Origin: Brevundimonas sp. SL130
GTDB taxonomy: Bacteria; Pseudomonadota; Alphaproteobacteria; Caulobacterales; Caulobacteraceae
Direction of reading: 5' to 3'
Length of the DNA: 64,000 nucleotides
Assembly: GCF_026625805.1 (NCBI RefSeq)
Contig: NZ_CP113064.1
Location: 2,334,657-2,398,656 of the forward strand
The translations under genes and the position numbers were made by a program. The notes beneath the pieces were generated by a model. It searched no databases and was not told the DNA's origin. It saw only the letters and a list, made by a program, of their open reading frames with translations. How positions within the stretch are numbered: position 1 is the first letter of the stretch; each line of letters starts with the position of its first letter. Below are positions 37,167-48,794 of this stretch, in pieces.

Positions 37167-37760
37167 TTACATGCCGTTGACCAGGACCTGGGCCCGGTCT
37201 CGGTGTTTCGTGATCGTCGGGATCATCTCTTGCGCCAAGGTCGCCAAGACCGGGGCGTCGGAATTGTCCGAGAAGCCGTTCAACAGCGTCAGGGTTTCGT
37301 TGTGCGCGGCCATCTGCTGATCCAGATAGACCCTGTCGAAGTCGTCAGGCGCCGCAGCGTTCAGATTGTCGATCATGCCCTTTCGGCGTTGGTCCAGCGC
37401 GGTCGGCAAGACGACGTCAGGCGCCGCGGTGGACGCTGTTGACAGTAGTTTTTCGCCGGCGGCCGTATGATCCTCAAGGATCGTCGAGGCCAGAGCCTTG
37501 ACGTCAGCGTTGCTGGCCTTCGTCTGGGCGATCCGGGCCGCCTCGATCTCATACATATTGCCCACTGCCAGGCTCGTAACGAAGCCGTCGACGGTATTGG
37601 CGCCCAGAGTCGCGGCGGAGGTCTGGCCGACCACGCCGGCGGTCGCGTCCTGCGTGGTGTTCACCGCCTCGCTTGCGTTCTGAGCCGCCGTGTCGTCGCC
37701 CTGGTTACAGGCCGCAAGAAGCGCCAGCGACGCGGCGCCGGCGATAAGAATATTCTTCAT
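37167..37760 (-). CDS. DUF4142 lipoprotein
   Basis: An exported lipoprotein of unknown role. The lipobox LAAC closes the signal [19 protein letters not shown] Thr/Ala/Asn-rich linker precedes the DUF4142 ferritin-like four-helix region (about 60-195), with [19 protein letters not shown] and [22 protein letters not shown]4142 proteins often accompany general stress genes in alphaproteobacteria. The ATG at 37760 follows GGGAGA; an upstream TTG/GTG-initiated extension would destroy the signal peptide. Confidence 0.88.
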   Translation of the reverse strand: MKNILIAGAASLALLAACNQGDDTAAQNASEAVNTTQDATAGVVGQTSAATLGANTVDGFVTSLAVGNMYEIEAARIAQTKASNADVKALASTILEDHTAAGEKLLSTASTAAPDVVLPTALDQRRKGMIDNLNAAAPDDFDRVYLDQQMAAHNETLTLLNGFSDNSDAPVLATLAQEMIPTITKHRDRAQVLVNGM

Positions 37761-37895
37761 TGGTTGTCTCCCTTGAGACCCAAACAATCCCTCCGCCACA
37801 ACGGGGTTCCACAATTTCATAAGCTTAGCCTTGTTCCGGCTTGAGGCTTCCGGCTCTCGCTCAACTCGCACAACAATGATATTCTGACATGGGGA

Positions 37896-38600
37896 ATGGG
37901 GGATGCAGCTATGGCTTGGCGGGCCAGCCTCGGGGCGATTTTTGCGGCGGCGGCCCTCGGGGCCGGCGTCGCGTGGACACAGGCGCAGCCTCCGCAGGCG
38001 AACCGACCGCCACCCTCTGGCCCGACGCCGGCGGAGGTTCCCCTGTCCCGTAGTCGCGCGGACCAGGCCGCCGTCGGCGCCGCGCGACAGGATCCGCTTG
38101 CAGGGCGTCTTCGAAGCCTTCTGGGTCAGGACAGGGCAACGGCCCCTCTCCTATCGCAGATCGAGGCCTCCCCTGTGCCGGTGCTTGGTCCCGCCGCCCC
38201 CAGCCTGCTCAGCACCGCCCGCTTCTACCCGGGCGACCGTCAGTACACGCTGGTGGTCCGCAAGGCGGGTTTGATCATAGAGATTTTCGGCTCGATCCGC
38301 GCGCTTCAGTCACCGACGGGTGCGGCGGCCCCTGCCCCGGTCCCCGTCGCGCCGCAGCCTCGAGCCCTCGCGAGGGCGCCGGCGGCAGCGGCTGCGGCAC
38401 GCAGCGTGGCGGCGGAGCGAGGCCTCACGCAGATCCATATCGAACAGACGGAGTATGGCGTCGATCTCGCCTTTGTTCGGTTCGGCGCCGCCTATAATCT
38501 GACCTTCGTCTGTGACTCTATGGGACCGCCGAACTGTACGGAGGCGGCAGCCCTGGCCTTCGCCGCGTCTTTGCAACTGCTGGGCGGAGGCGGACAATGA
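37896..38600 (+). CDS. exported Ala/Pro-rich hypothetical protein
   Basis: An unrecognised secreted or anchored protein of 234 aa. A signal-like helix (LGAIFAAAALGAGVAWTQAQ) is followed by a Pro-rich region, then a predicted globular part with ARFYPGDRQYTLVVRKAGLIIEIFGSIRAL. A second part (LTQIHIEQTEYGVDLAFVRFGAAYNL) contains two Cys (FVCDSMGPPNC) that may pair in the periplasm. An ATG at 37911 is an alternative start. Its stop overlaps the next gene's start (ATGA), so the two are coupled and probably act together on the cell envelope. Confidence 0.72.
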   Translation: MGDAAMAWRASLGAIFAAAALGAGVAWTQAQPPQANRPPPSGPTPAEVPLSRSRADQAAVGAARQDPLAGRLRSLLGQDRATAPLLSQIEASPVPVLGPAAPSLLSTARFYPGDRQYTLVVRKAGLIIEIFGSIRALQSPTGAAAPAPVPVAPQPRALARAPAAAAAARSVAAERGLTQIHIEQTEYGVDLAFVRFGAAYNLTFVCDSMGPPNCTEAAALAFAASLQLLGGGGQ

Positions 38601-39391
38601 AACGCCTGGCCCTCCCCGCTCTTCTTCTGCTGGCCGCCTGTTCACCGTCGGGCTGCGGCCAGACCACGCCGCCGGTCGACCCACCGGCTGCGCCCACGCC
38701 TCCCGTCTCCCCGCCCGAGCCGCCCCCAGCTCCGCCGACGCCGGAGCCCGTCACTTGGCCGCACGAACCCGCCGGAAGCCTCTATCCAGGGTCGGGTTCC
38801 GGGGCGACGGACGTGACTGTTTGGGCGCCGGGGATGCGGTTTCCCATGGAGGCGGCGCCGGCCTTCGCCAACTCCCAGGTCTATGGATACGGCGGCTATC
38901 ACGCGCCGGGAGAAGGCGGACAGTGCGATAGTCGCAACTACGCCTATCCCTGGCGGGACAACTTCTGCGAAAGCCGGTCCTGGACCAACGGCATGTGTCC
39001 CAGCGGCAAGGGGCACCAGGGGCAGGACATTCGGCCCGCGACCTGCGTCAAGAAGGTCCACGCCGTGGTCGCGGCCGAGTCCGGTACGGTGACCTCCATC
39101 GGCAGCTATACCGTCTTCATCCAGGGGGCCAGCGGCCGGATCTATCGCTATCTGCACATGGACATGCCGGGCGTGCGAGCCCTGATCCATGAGGGGCAGG
39201 CCGTGACCCGGGGGCAGAAGATCGGCACGGTCTCGGCCGACTTCGGCGGCAACGCGACCACCATCCATCTGCACTTCGAGATCAAGGCGCCGGTGACCTC
39301 GGGCGGGTCGACGGCGGTGATCTTCGTGCCGGTCTATACCAGTCTGGTGGACAGTTATGGACGGCTGTTGAACACCCCCGGCGAGGCCTGA
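38597..39391 (+). CDS. M23 (LytM-type) peptidase lipoprotein
   Basis: An exported lipoprotein: signal MKRLALPALLLLAAC, then a long Pro-rich linker (to about residue 55) that could span part of the periplasm. The M23 domain has the zinc ligands His and Asp in KGHQGQDIRPATC, and the catalytic and zinc-binding motif in TIHLHFEIKAP. Thus it is likely an active peptidoglycan endopeptidase and not a degenerate LytM activator. Four Cys between residues 110 and 155 may form disulphides. It is coupled to the preceding gene. Confidence 0.9.
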   Translation: MKRLALPALLLLAACSPSGCGQTTPPVDPPAAPTPPVSPPEPPPAPPTPEPVTWPHEPAGSLYPGSGSGATDVTVWAPGMRFPMEAAPAFANSQVYGYGGYHAPGEGGQCDSRNYAYPWRDNFCESRSWTNGMCPSGKGHQGQDIRPATCVKKVHAVVAAESGTVTSIGSYTVFIQGASGRIYRYLHMDMPGVRALIHEGQAVTRGQKIGTVSADFGGNATTIHLHFEIKAPVTSGGSTAVIFVPVYTSLVDSYGRLLNTPGEA

Positions 39392-39397
39392 TCCCCC

Positions 39398-39888
39398 TCA
39401 AGGGGCGTCAGGCAGGCTGTATTCCAGGTCGTAGCGGTGTTCGCCCTCGACGATGGTCAGATGGAAGACGCCGCTGATCCCGGCCAGTTCACCCTCGCCC
39501 GAACCGGGGACGATGGTGATCAGGAGGTCCTGCGCGCCGGCGTCCATCACCCCACGATGGACCATGGCGAAGGCTCCACGGCGGCCATCCAGCACGCCCG
39601 TCACCCGCTCCATGGCGACATAGGCGCCCGATCGACCGGCCATGAGGCCGAGCATTTCGCCGGCCCCGCCGCCTTCAAACGCGCCGTGGAAGGTCTTGGC
39701 CAGCAGCATGCGGCCCGGGGCGCCGGCGGGCGCATCCGGGTCGGGCGCGACGGGCGTGATCTGGACGTCGAAGGTTCCAACGGCGTGGGACATGACGGGG
39801 CTCCTGACGGCGGGCGCTGCCGCGGTCGCGATGGGGGCGGGATCGGAGACGGCGGCCAACAGGGCGACGGTCAAAATGAGGGCGATCA

Positions 39889-39889
<1 letters not shown>
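39398..39889 (-). CDS. DUF3224 domain protein with signal peptide
   Basis: Small exported protein of unknown function. A hydrophobic N-terminus (MIALILTVALLAAVSDPAP) precedes a compact beta-barrel-like domain of about 130 residues typical of DUF3224 (GTFDVQITPV, KTFHGAFEGGGAGEMLG, AMVHRGVMDAG, ISGVFHLTIVEGEHRYDLEY). Its start overlaps the dnaE stop as TGATG, so it depends on dnaE translation. Why it is tied to dnaE is not clear from the sequence. Confidence 0.82.
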
Positions 39890-43347
<3,458 letters not shown>

Positions 43348-43464
43348 CCGTCCACTCCTTCAGCTAGACCGCAGATAAGACCCCGACTCGGTCACCGCAC
43401 CAATGGCGGGTCGCATCGTGTCGTAAAAACAGGGTGACAAACCGCCAAACCGCCAAACATGCAG

Positions 43465-43560
43465 TCAGACCGAGGTGACCATCAGGGCCGCCTGCCAGGC
43501 CATCCAGACGAAGCCGCCGCACGATGCAAGCGACAGCATATCTCTCATCAAACGCGGCAT
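43465..43560 (-). CDS. sidA: SidA-like SOS-induced small membrane protein, 31 aa
   Basis: A 31-codon ORF, shorter than the usual ORF cutoff. After ATG it encodes a short basic head (MPRLMRDML), then one hydrophobic helix with two Trp (LASCGGFVWMAWQAALMV), ending TSV. GGGGATAA precedes the start. A promoter and two exact LexA boxes lie 25-64 bases upstream. In Caulobacter the 29-aa SidA is an SOS-induced inner-membrane inhibitor that blocks division through FtsW. Size, single helix, SOS control and a place next to dnaE all agree, as far as I recall the Caulobacter locus. Orthology is inferred, not aligned. It may be cotranscribed with dnaE. Confidence 0.78.
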   Translation of the reverse strand: MPRLMRDMLSLASCGGFVWMAWQAALMVTSV

Positions 43561-43584
43561 GGTCTTATCCCCAGGTCGATCAAT

Positions 43585-43617
43585 GTTCCTGACTTGTTCT
43601 ATGTTCCCTCATTGTTC
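43585..43617. promoter_or_regulatory. two tandem SOS (LexA) boxes upstream of sidA
   Basis: Two exact GTTC-N7-GTTC motifs occur at 43585-43599 and 43603-43617, spaced 18 bases apart start to start. They cover the spacer, -10 and start region of the minus-strand promoter, so bound LexA would block it. The msrA start is more than 90 bases away on the other side, making sidA the likely target. Confidence 0.9.
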
Positions 43618-43624
43618 TCGTCAA
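43596..43624 (-). promoter_or_regulatory. promoter of the sidA-like gene
   Basis: On the minus strand TTGACG (43619-43624) and TAGAAC (43596-43601) are exactly 17 bases apart. The GAAC of the -10 belongs to a LexA box, as at lexA. Transcription would start near 43588, about 28 bases before the ATG. Confidence 0.7.
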
Positions 43625-43708
43625 CCCCCGCTCTTAGCCCCAGGCGGGCGGGGTTGAAACCAATCGCCCCGGCGCGTCGTATGGGCTTTGCAGAAAGGGA
43701 GATGTCCC

Positions 43709-44326
43709 ATGGCCAAGACCCGCACCTTCGCCGCCGCCCTGGCCCTGTCGCTGATCGTCGGCCTGTCGCCGCTGGGCGCCGCCGACGCGCAGAACCAAGC
43801 CGCCACCCAGACCGCCGTCTTCGCCGGCGGCTGTTTCTGGTCCGAGGAAAAGGCGTTCGACGGCCTGCCCGGCGTCCGTTCGGCCGTGTCGGGCTTCGTC
43901 GGCGGCCAGACGGCCAACCCGACCTATGAGCAGGTGGTGCGCGGCGGGACCGGCCATATGGAGGCGGTCCAGGTCACCTTCGATCCGCGTGTCGTCAGCT
44001 ATCGCGCCCTGGTCGATCGCTACTGGCGCACCATCGATCCGACCGATCCGGACGGACAGTTCTGCGATCAGGGGCCGTCGTATCGCACAGCCGTCTTCGC
44101 CACGGCGGATCAGCGAACGGCGGCGGTCGCATCGCGCGATGCGGCGATGCGGGTGCTGGGCAAGAGCTTCACCACCCCGGTCGTCGGGGTCCAGCGGTTC
44201 TGGCCCGCAGGGGCGGAGCACCAGGACTACGCCCGCCGCCACCACGCCCATTACGAAGCCTACCGCCAGGGCTGCCGCCGGCCCCAGCAGTTGCGCGCCA
44301 TCTGGGGCGACGCGGCGGTGGGGTGA
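43709..44326 (+). CDS. msrA: peptide methionine sulfoxide reductase MsrA, exported
   Basis: Repairs the S-form of methionine sulfoxide in oxidised proteins. The catalytic Cys is in the hallmark FAGGCFWSEEKAF. Downstream blocks GFVGGQTANPTYEQVV, TGHMEAVQV and FCDQGPSYRTAVF are typical, and AEHQDYARRH holds the usual QDY region. Residues 1-28 form a signal peptide ending in AADAQ, so the enzyme should act in the periplasm. A second Cys near the C-terminus (QGCRRP) may serve as the resolving Cys. No MsrB is adjacent. GAAAGGGAG precedes the ATG. Confidence 0.95.
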   Translation: MAKTRTFAAALALSLIVGLSPLGAADAQNQAATQTAVFAGGCFWSEEKAFDGLPGVRSAVSGFVGGQTANPTYEQVVRGGTGHMEAVQVTFDPRVVSYRALVDRYWRTIDPTDPDGQFCDQGPSYRTAVFATADQRTAAVASRDAAMRVLGKSFTTPVVGVQRFWPAGAEHQDYARRHHAHYEAYRQGCRRPQQLRAIWGDAAVG

Positions 44327-44493
44327 TTGGAGAGTGCAAGCTACGGCATCTTCGAGCGGACGCGACGTGACGTGCCGAGCCGAAGTCGATAATTGAGTGT
44401 CCCGGCCCGCTCGATGCGCCCTTCTCGTTCTGACTAGTTCCTATTGCCAACCGAGGCTTAGCTTCCCATGCTACGCTCCGAGGAGATCATCCA

Positions 44494-44781
44494 ATGGAAG
44501 TCAAAGAGGCCATTCGTCTCGCTAAAGGCTACGTTGCCGACGTATTCAGTGACGAAGATCCAACCAATGTCGGCCTAGAAGAAGTCGAGTTCGACGATGC
44601 GGATCAGATCTGGAACGTGACCATTGGCTTTTCACGTCCTTGGAACAGCACCAAGTCGCTGATTGCGAACCTGTCGGGAGAAGCCCCTCCAAAGAAGAGA
44701 GCTTATAAGGTCGTCCGCATACGGGACAATGACGGCAAGATGATCGCCATCAGGCGTCGCGATATTGTCGCAGCCGATTAG
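44494..44781 (+). CDS. hypothetical 95-aa protein paired with a PIN protein
   Basis: Not assigned to a family. It is a small mixed protein: an N-terminal helix (VKEAIRLAKGYVADVF), an acidic segment (VGLEEVEFDDADQIWNVTIGF), and a C-terminal strand pair with YKVVRIRDNDGKMIAIRRRD. The last part looks like a beta-hairpin of the PepSY or cystatin-like kind. It has GAGGAG ahead of its ATG. Its stop shares a base with the GTG of the next gene, so the pair is coupled. Codon choice is less GC-biased than in neighbours (GAA, AAA, TTA, CTA), suggesting recent acquisition. It lacks a DNA-binding fold typical of VapB antitoxins. Confidence 0.75.
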   Translation: MEVKEAIRLAKGYVADVFSDEDPTNVGLEEVEFDDADQIWNVTIGFSRPWNSTKSLIANLSGEAPPKKRAYKVVRIRDNDGKMIAIRRRDIVAAD

Positions 44782-45248
44782 TGCCGCGCGCCACTGTCGC
44801 CCTTGATACGAATTTAGCCGTTCTTCTAGCGGTTGGTACGGCCAATCCCGACTACATCGAGAAACACAGGCGCCTACGCGTCTACGACAAGACAGATTTT
44901 CTTTTGCTGGACGAACTGCTGGGCGCAGCAGATGGGATCATCTGGTGTCCGCATGTGCTCGCTGAGACGTCCAATCTGGCGCGATATGTGAACGACCCCA
45001 TCCGGGTCGAAGTCGCCCAAGCTTTATCCATTCTGATTTCCAAATACCCTGAAGCCAACATCGTCAGTGCAGAGGCGTCAAAACATAACGCCTATATGCG
45101 CTTGGGTTTAACCGACAGCGTAATGCTCATACTCGCGTCCACAGGCGCGACATTGCTCACCGACGATCTCGACCTTCATGTCGCTGCGCTAAGTGCGGGT
45201 CACGACAGCATCAACTTCAATGAATTCAGGGACCAGGACCTTCATTAA
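44781..45248 (+). CDS. PIN-domain protein, putative RNase
   Basis: A PIN-fold protein of 155 aa. The acidic site is complete by eye: Asp in VALDTNLAVLL at the N-terminus, Glu in HVLAETSNLARY, Asp in LTDSVMLILA, and Asp in TLLTDDLDLHVAAL. PIN proteins are usually Mg2+-dependent RNases and toxins of VapBC pairs, but this one is longer than common VapC, and the upstream partner is not a recognised antitoxin. It starts at GTG overlapping the previous stop (TAGTG). Atypical base composition marks both genes as an insert between msrA and lolD. Confidence 0.8.
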   Translation: MPRATVALDTNLAVLLAVGTANPDYIEKHRRLRVYDKTDFLLLDELLGAADGIIWCPHVLAETSNLARYVNDPIRVEVAQALSILISKYPEANIVSAEASKHNAYMRLGLTDSVMLILASTGATLLTDDLDLHVAALSAGHDSINFNEFRDQDLH

Positions 45249-45255
45249 GCCTGGC

Positions 45256-45957
45256 TCAATAAGCCTGGCTCTCCGCCGCCCGCTCTTCCAGATGGCCGTC
45301 CTTCAGGGCGAAGACGCGGTCCATGTGGCCGGCCAGCTCCATATTGTGGGTGGCGATCAGGGCGGCGACGCCCGTGGTCTTGGCCAGGTCGCGCAGGGAT
45401 TCGAACACGGACTGGCTGGTGGTCGGGTCCAGGTTGCCGGTCGGTTCGTCGGCCAGCAGCAGGCGGGGCTTGTTGGCCAGGGCGCGGGCGATGGCGACGC
45501 GCTGTTTCTCGCCGCCTGACAGCTGTGCCGGCTGGTGGGTCAGGCGTTCGCCCAGGCCCAGGGTCGTCAGCGTCTCCTCGGCCTGGGCGCGGGCCTTGGC
45601 GAGGCTCATGCCGGCGATCCGCATCGGCAGGGCGACATTGTCGCGGGCGTCGAACTCGGCCAGCAGATGGTGGAACTGATAGACGAAGCCGATGCGCGAC
45701 AGGCGCAGGCGGGTGCGGGCGCCCTCGTCCAGATCGCCGACCATCTCGCCGTCGATGGCGACCGTGCCCTCGGTCGGCTTTTCCAACAGGCCGGCGGCGT
45801 GAAGCAGGCTGGACTTGCCCGAGCCCGAGGGGCCGATCAGGCCGACCATCTCGCCGGGCATGACGTCCAAGTCCACGCCCTTCAGCACGGTCAGACCGCC
45901 GTTGGCGGTGTCATAGGTGCGGGTAAGGCCGCGCACCGACAGGATGGGACTACTCAT
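45256..45957 (-). CDS. lolD: lipoprotein-releasing ABC transporter ATP-binding protein LolD
   Basis: ATPase of the LolCDE complex that extracts lipoproteins from the inner membrane for transport to the outer membrane. Walker A is GPSGSGKSS, the ABC signature is QLSGGEKQRVAIARAL, and Walker B is RLLLADEPTGNLD, followed by the H-loop in IATHN. The length of 233 aa is normal. It overlaps the end of lolC by eight bases, and no separate lolE is present, as is usual for a LolCD or LolF-type pair. Confidence 0.96.
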   Translation of the reverse strand: MSSPILSVRGLTRTYDTANGGLTVLKGVDLDVMPGEMVGLIGPSGSGKSSLLHAAGLLEKPTEGTVAIDGEMVGDLDEGARTRLRLSRIGFVYQFHHLLAEFDARDNVALPMRIAGMSLAKARAQAEETLTTLGLGERLTHQPAQLSGGEKQRVAIARALANKPRLLLADEPTGNLDPTTSQSVFESLRDLAKTTGVAALIATHNMELAGHMDRVFALKDGHLEERAAESQAY

Positions 45958-47236
45958 AGCGGAGCGCCTCCACGGGATCGATGCGTGAGGCCGTCCAGGA
46001 CGGCGGCAGGCTGGCCAGGCAGCTCATGCTGAAGGACAGCAGGGCGACCCAGGTCACGTCCATCGGATCGACGAGGGCCGGGATGGCGTCCAGCTGATAG
46101 ACGTCGGCGTTGAACAGCTGGACCCCCAGCACGGCCTCGATGGCGTGCTGGATGGCGCCGATGTTCCAGCAGAACAGCAGTCCCAGGGCCAGGCCCGCCA
46201 GGGTGCCCGCGACGCCGATCATGGCGCCGGACATGAAGAAGATGCGCAGGATCGACGACGGGCTGGCGCCCACGGTGCGCAGGATGGCGATGTCGCGCGT
46301 CTTGTTCTTCACCAGCATGACGATGCCGGAGATGATGTTCATGGCGGCGATGGCGACGACCAGGCCCAGGATGATGCTCATCGCCACCCGCTCGACCCGC
46401 AGGGCGCCGTAGAAGGCGGCCAGCCGCTCGCGCCAGTCGCTGATCACCGAGCCCGGCCCGGCGGCGTCGCGGATGGCGGGGGTCAGTTCGCCGACGCGGT
46501 CGGGGTCGTCGACCTTGATCTCGATGGCGTCCCAGACCCCCTCCTTGCCGAAGAACAGCTGCTGCTGTTCCAGCGGCATGAACAGGAAGGCGCGGTCGAA
46601 GTCGGCCGTGCCCGAGCGGAACAGGCCGCCGACGAAATAGGTCTTTTCCAGCCCGCCCAGATTGCCGAAGGCGCTGTCGGCGCCGGTCGGCGAATAGAGG
46701 GTGACGGGGTCGCCGACCCGCAGGCCCAGGGAGTTGGCCAGGGCGGCCCCCATCAGGATGCGGTCGCCGCCGTAAGCGCCCTGACCGAAGTCGGCGCGTT
46801 CCTGGGGCGTCAGGCTGTCGAAGACGTATTTGGTGGTGGCCAGATCCTGAGGCCGCACGCCGCGCACCATGGCGCCCGTGGTGAAGTTGCCGACCCGGAC
46901 CAGGCTCTGGCTCTCGTTCAGCGGGGTGACGCTGACCACGCCCGGCACGTCGGCGATCCGCTTCAGGGCGGCGTCGCGGTTTGGGTCCGTCAACACGGGG
47001 CCTTGGGCGTACATATGGCCGTTGAACGACAGCATCCGGCCCAGCAGTTCCGAGCGGAAGCCGGCCATGATGCTCATCACGCTGATCAGAACGGCGACGG
47101 CCAGCATGATGCCGATGAAGCTGATCACCGCGATGGTGGCCACCCCGCCCTCCTTGCGCTTGGCGCGGAGGTAGCGGAGGGCCAGGCCGATCTCCCACGC
47201 GGAGAAGGCGCCGGAAGGACGGGACGGCAGGTTCAA
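45950..47236 (-). CDS. lolC: lipoprotein-releasing ABC transporter permease LolC/E
   Basis: Membrane subunit of the lipoprotein-release ABC transporter. It has one N-terminal helix ([20 protein letters not shown]) and a large periplasmic MacB-PCD domain (about 60-280). Three C-terminal FtsX helices include [21 protein letters not shown]. The likely start is TTG at 47236, overlapping the proS stop as TTGA and giving 428 aa. Upstream frame extension would read through proS. A single permease gene suggests a homodimer. Confidence 0.93.
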   Translation of the reverse strand: MNLPSRPSGAFSAWEIGLALRYLRAKRKEGGVATIAVISFIGIMLAVAVLISVMSIMAGFRSELLGRMLSFNGHMYAQGPVLTDPNRDAALKRIADVPGVVSVTPLNESQSLVRVGNFTTGAMVRGVRPQDLATTKYVFDSLTPQERADFGQGAYGGDRILMGAALANSLGLRVGDPVTLYSPTGADSAFGNLGGLEKTYFVGGLFRSGTADFDRAFLFMPLEQQQLFFGKEGVWDAIEIKVDDPDRVGELTPAIRDAAGPGSVISDWRERLAAFYGALRVERVAMSIILGLVVAIAAMNIISGIVMLVKNKTRDIAILRTVGASPSSILRIFFMSGAMIGVAGTLAGLALGLLFCWNIGAIQHAIEAVLGVQLFNADVYQLDAIPALVDPMDVTWVALLSFSMSCLASLPPSWTASRIDPVEALRYE

Positions 47237-48549
47237 GCAGTCAACCTTTCGATGGCGTCTGCCAGGGGCACGGACACCTTCTCGCCGGTGGCGCGGCGCT
47301 TCAGCTCGACCACGCCGTCGGCCAGGCCCTTGGGACCGATGGTCAGCTGCCAGGGCACGCCGATCAGATCGGCGGTGGCGAACTTGCCGCCCGGCCGTTC
47401 GTCGGTGTCGTCGTACAGCACGTCCTTGCCGAGTTTCTCGAGCTGGGCGACCGCATCCTCGCAAGCGGCCGAGACGGCGGCGTCATTGGCGCGCAGATTG
47501 ATCACGACCACGTCGAACGGGGCCACGGCGTCGGGCCAGATGATGCCGCCTTCGTCATGGCTGGCCTCGATGATGGCGCCCAGCAGGCGCGACACGCCGA
47601 CGCCGTAGCTGCCCATGTGGACATTGGCGTCCTGGCCGTCGGGACCGGCGACCTTGGCCTTCATCGGGGCCGAATATTTCTCGCCGAAATAGAAGATGTG
47701 GCCGACCTCGATGCCGCGCGCCGACAGGCGGTCGCCCTCGGCGGTCTCAGCCTCGAACCGGGCTTCGTCGTGCATTTCCTCGGTCGCGGCGTACAGCGCC
47801 GTTCGTTGATCAACGATTGACTGAAGATCATCCCAGTCCACATCCGCGCCGGGCGCCGGCATTTCGACCAGGGCCTTGTCGCAGAAGACCGCGCTCTCGC
47901 CCGTCTCGGCCAGGACGATGAATTCGTGGCTCAGGTCGCCGCCGATCGGGCCGGTGTCGGCGCGCATCGGCACGGCTTTCAGACCCATGCGGGCGAAGGT
48001 GTTCAGATAGGCCACGAACATGCGGTTGTAGGCCTTGCGGGCCGAGGCCTCGTCCACGTCGAAGGAGTAGGCGTCCTTCATCAGGAACTCGCGGCCGCGC
48101 ATGACGCCGAACCGGGGGCGGCGCTCGTCGCGGAACTTCCACTGGATATGAAACAGGTTCAGCGGCAGCGACTTGTAGGACTTCACATAGGCGCGGAAGA
48201 TGTCGGTGATCATCTCCTCATTGGTCGGGCCGTACAGCAGTTCGCGCTCGTGCCGGTCGGTGATGCGCAGCATCTCGGGGCCATAGGCGTCGTAACGCCC
48301 GGACTCTCGCCACAGGTCGGCCAGTTGCAGGGTCGGCATCAGCAGTTCGACTGCGCCCGCCCGCTGCTGCTCTTCACGGACGATCTGCTCGATCTTGCGC
48401 AGCACCCGCAGGCCCAGCGGCAGCCAGGCGTAGATGCCGGCGGCCTCCTGCTTGATCATGCCGGCGCGCAGCATCAGCTGGTGCGAGGCAATCTGGGCGT
48501 CCGAAGGGGCTTCCTTCAGCGTGGGCAGGAAAAAGCGCGACAGGCGCAT
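47233..48549 (-). CDS. proS: prolyl-tRNA ligase (short alphaproteobacterial form)
   Basis: Charges tRNA-Pro. It is the 438-aa class II form lacking the YbaK-like editing insertion found in longer bacterial ProS. Markers include [35 protein letters not shown] and [17 protein letters not shown] (motif 3). The C-terminal anticodon-binding domain follows. It heads a proS-lolC-lolD operon, an arrangement common in alphaproteobacteria. Confidence 0.97.
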   Translation of the reverse strand: MRLSRFFLPTLKEAPSDAQIASHQLMLRAGMIKQEAAGIYAWLPLGLRVLRKIEQIVREEQQRAGAVELLMPTLQLADLWRESGRYDAYGPEMLRITDRHERELLYGPTNEEMITDIFRAYVKSYKSLPLNLFHIQWKFRDERRPRFGVMRGREFLMKDAYSFDVDEASARKAYNRMFVAYLNTFARMGLKAVPMRADTGPIGGDLSHEFIVLAETGESAVFCDKALVEMPAPGADVDWDDLQSIVDQRTALYAATEEMHDEARFEAETAEGDRLSARGIEVGHIFYFGEKYSAPMKAKVAGPDGQDANVHMGSYGVGVSRLLGAIIEASHDEGGIIWPDAVAPFDVVVINLRANDAAVSAACEDAVAQLEKLGKDVLYDDTDERPGGKFATADLIGVPWQLTIGPKGLADGVVELKRRATGEKVSVPLADAIERLTA

Positions 48550-48794
48550 GATGGGGAATCCTAGGCGTAGAGACAGACCAAGGCTTTAGCCGCTGGACCG
48601 GGGCGAAAGCTAGGCCGGGTTGGGGATATTCGCGCCTCGCCTCCCACGACCGTCTTACCGTCGCACGCCCTCATCCCGCCTGACGCCCTCTCTCTTTGCG
48701 CATATCCTCCGTCCTCAGATTACGAAAACTTCATGCGACAGGGCGCCGCACCGGCGCAAAGGTGCCGCCGACCAAAATCGGGACCTTTTTCTTC

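Noticed and set aside
43585..43617. LexA boxes as control of msrA
   Set aside because: They overlap the -10 of the minus-strand promoter and lie more than 90 bases from the msrA start, so the sidA-like gene is the better target.
44494..44781. Canonical VapB antitoxin
   Set aside because: No AbrB, RHH, Phd or HTH signature is seen, and no operator-like repeat was found upstream.
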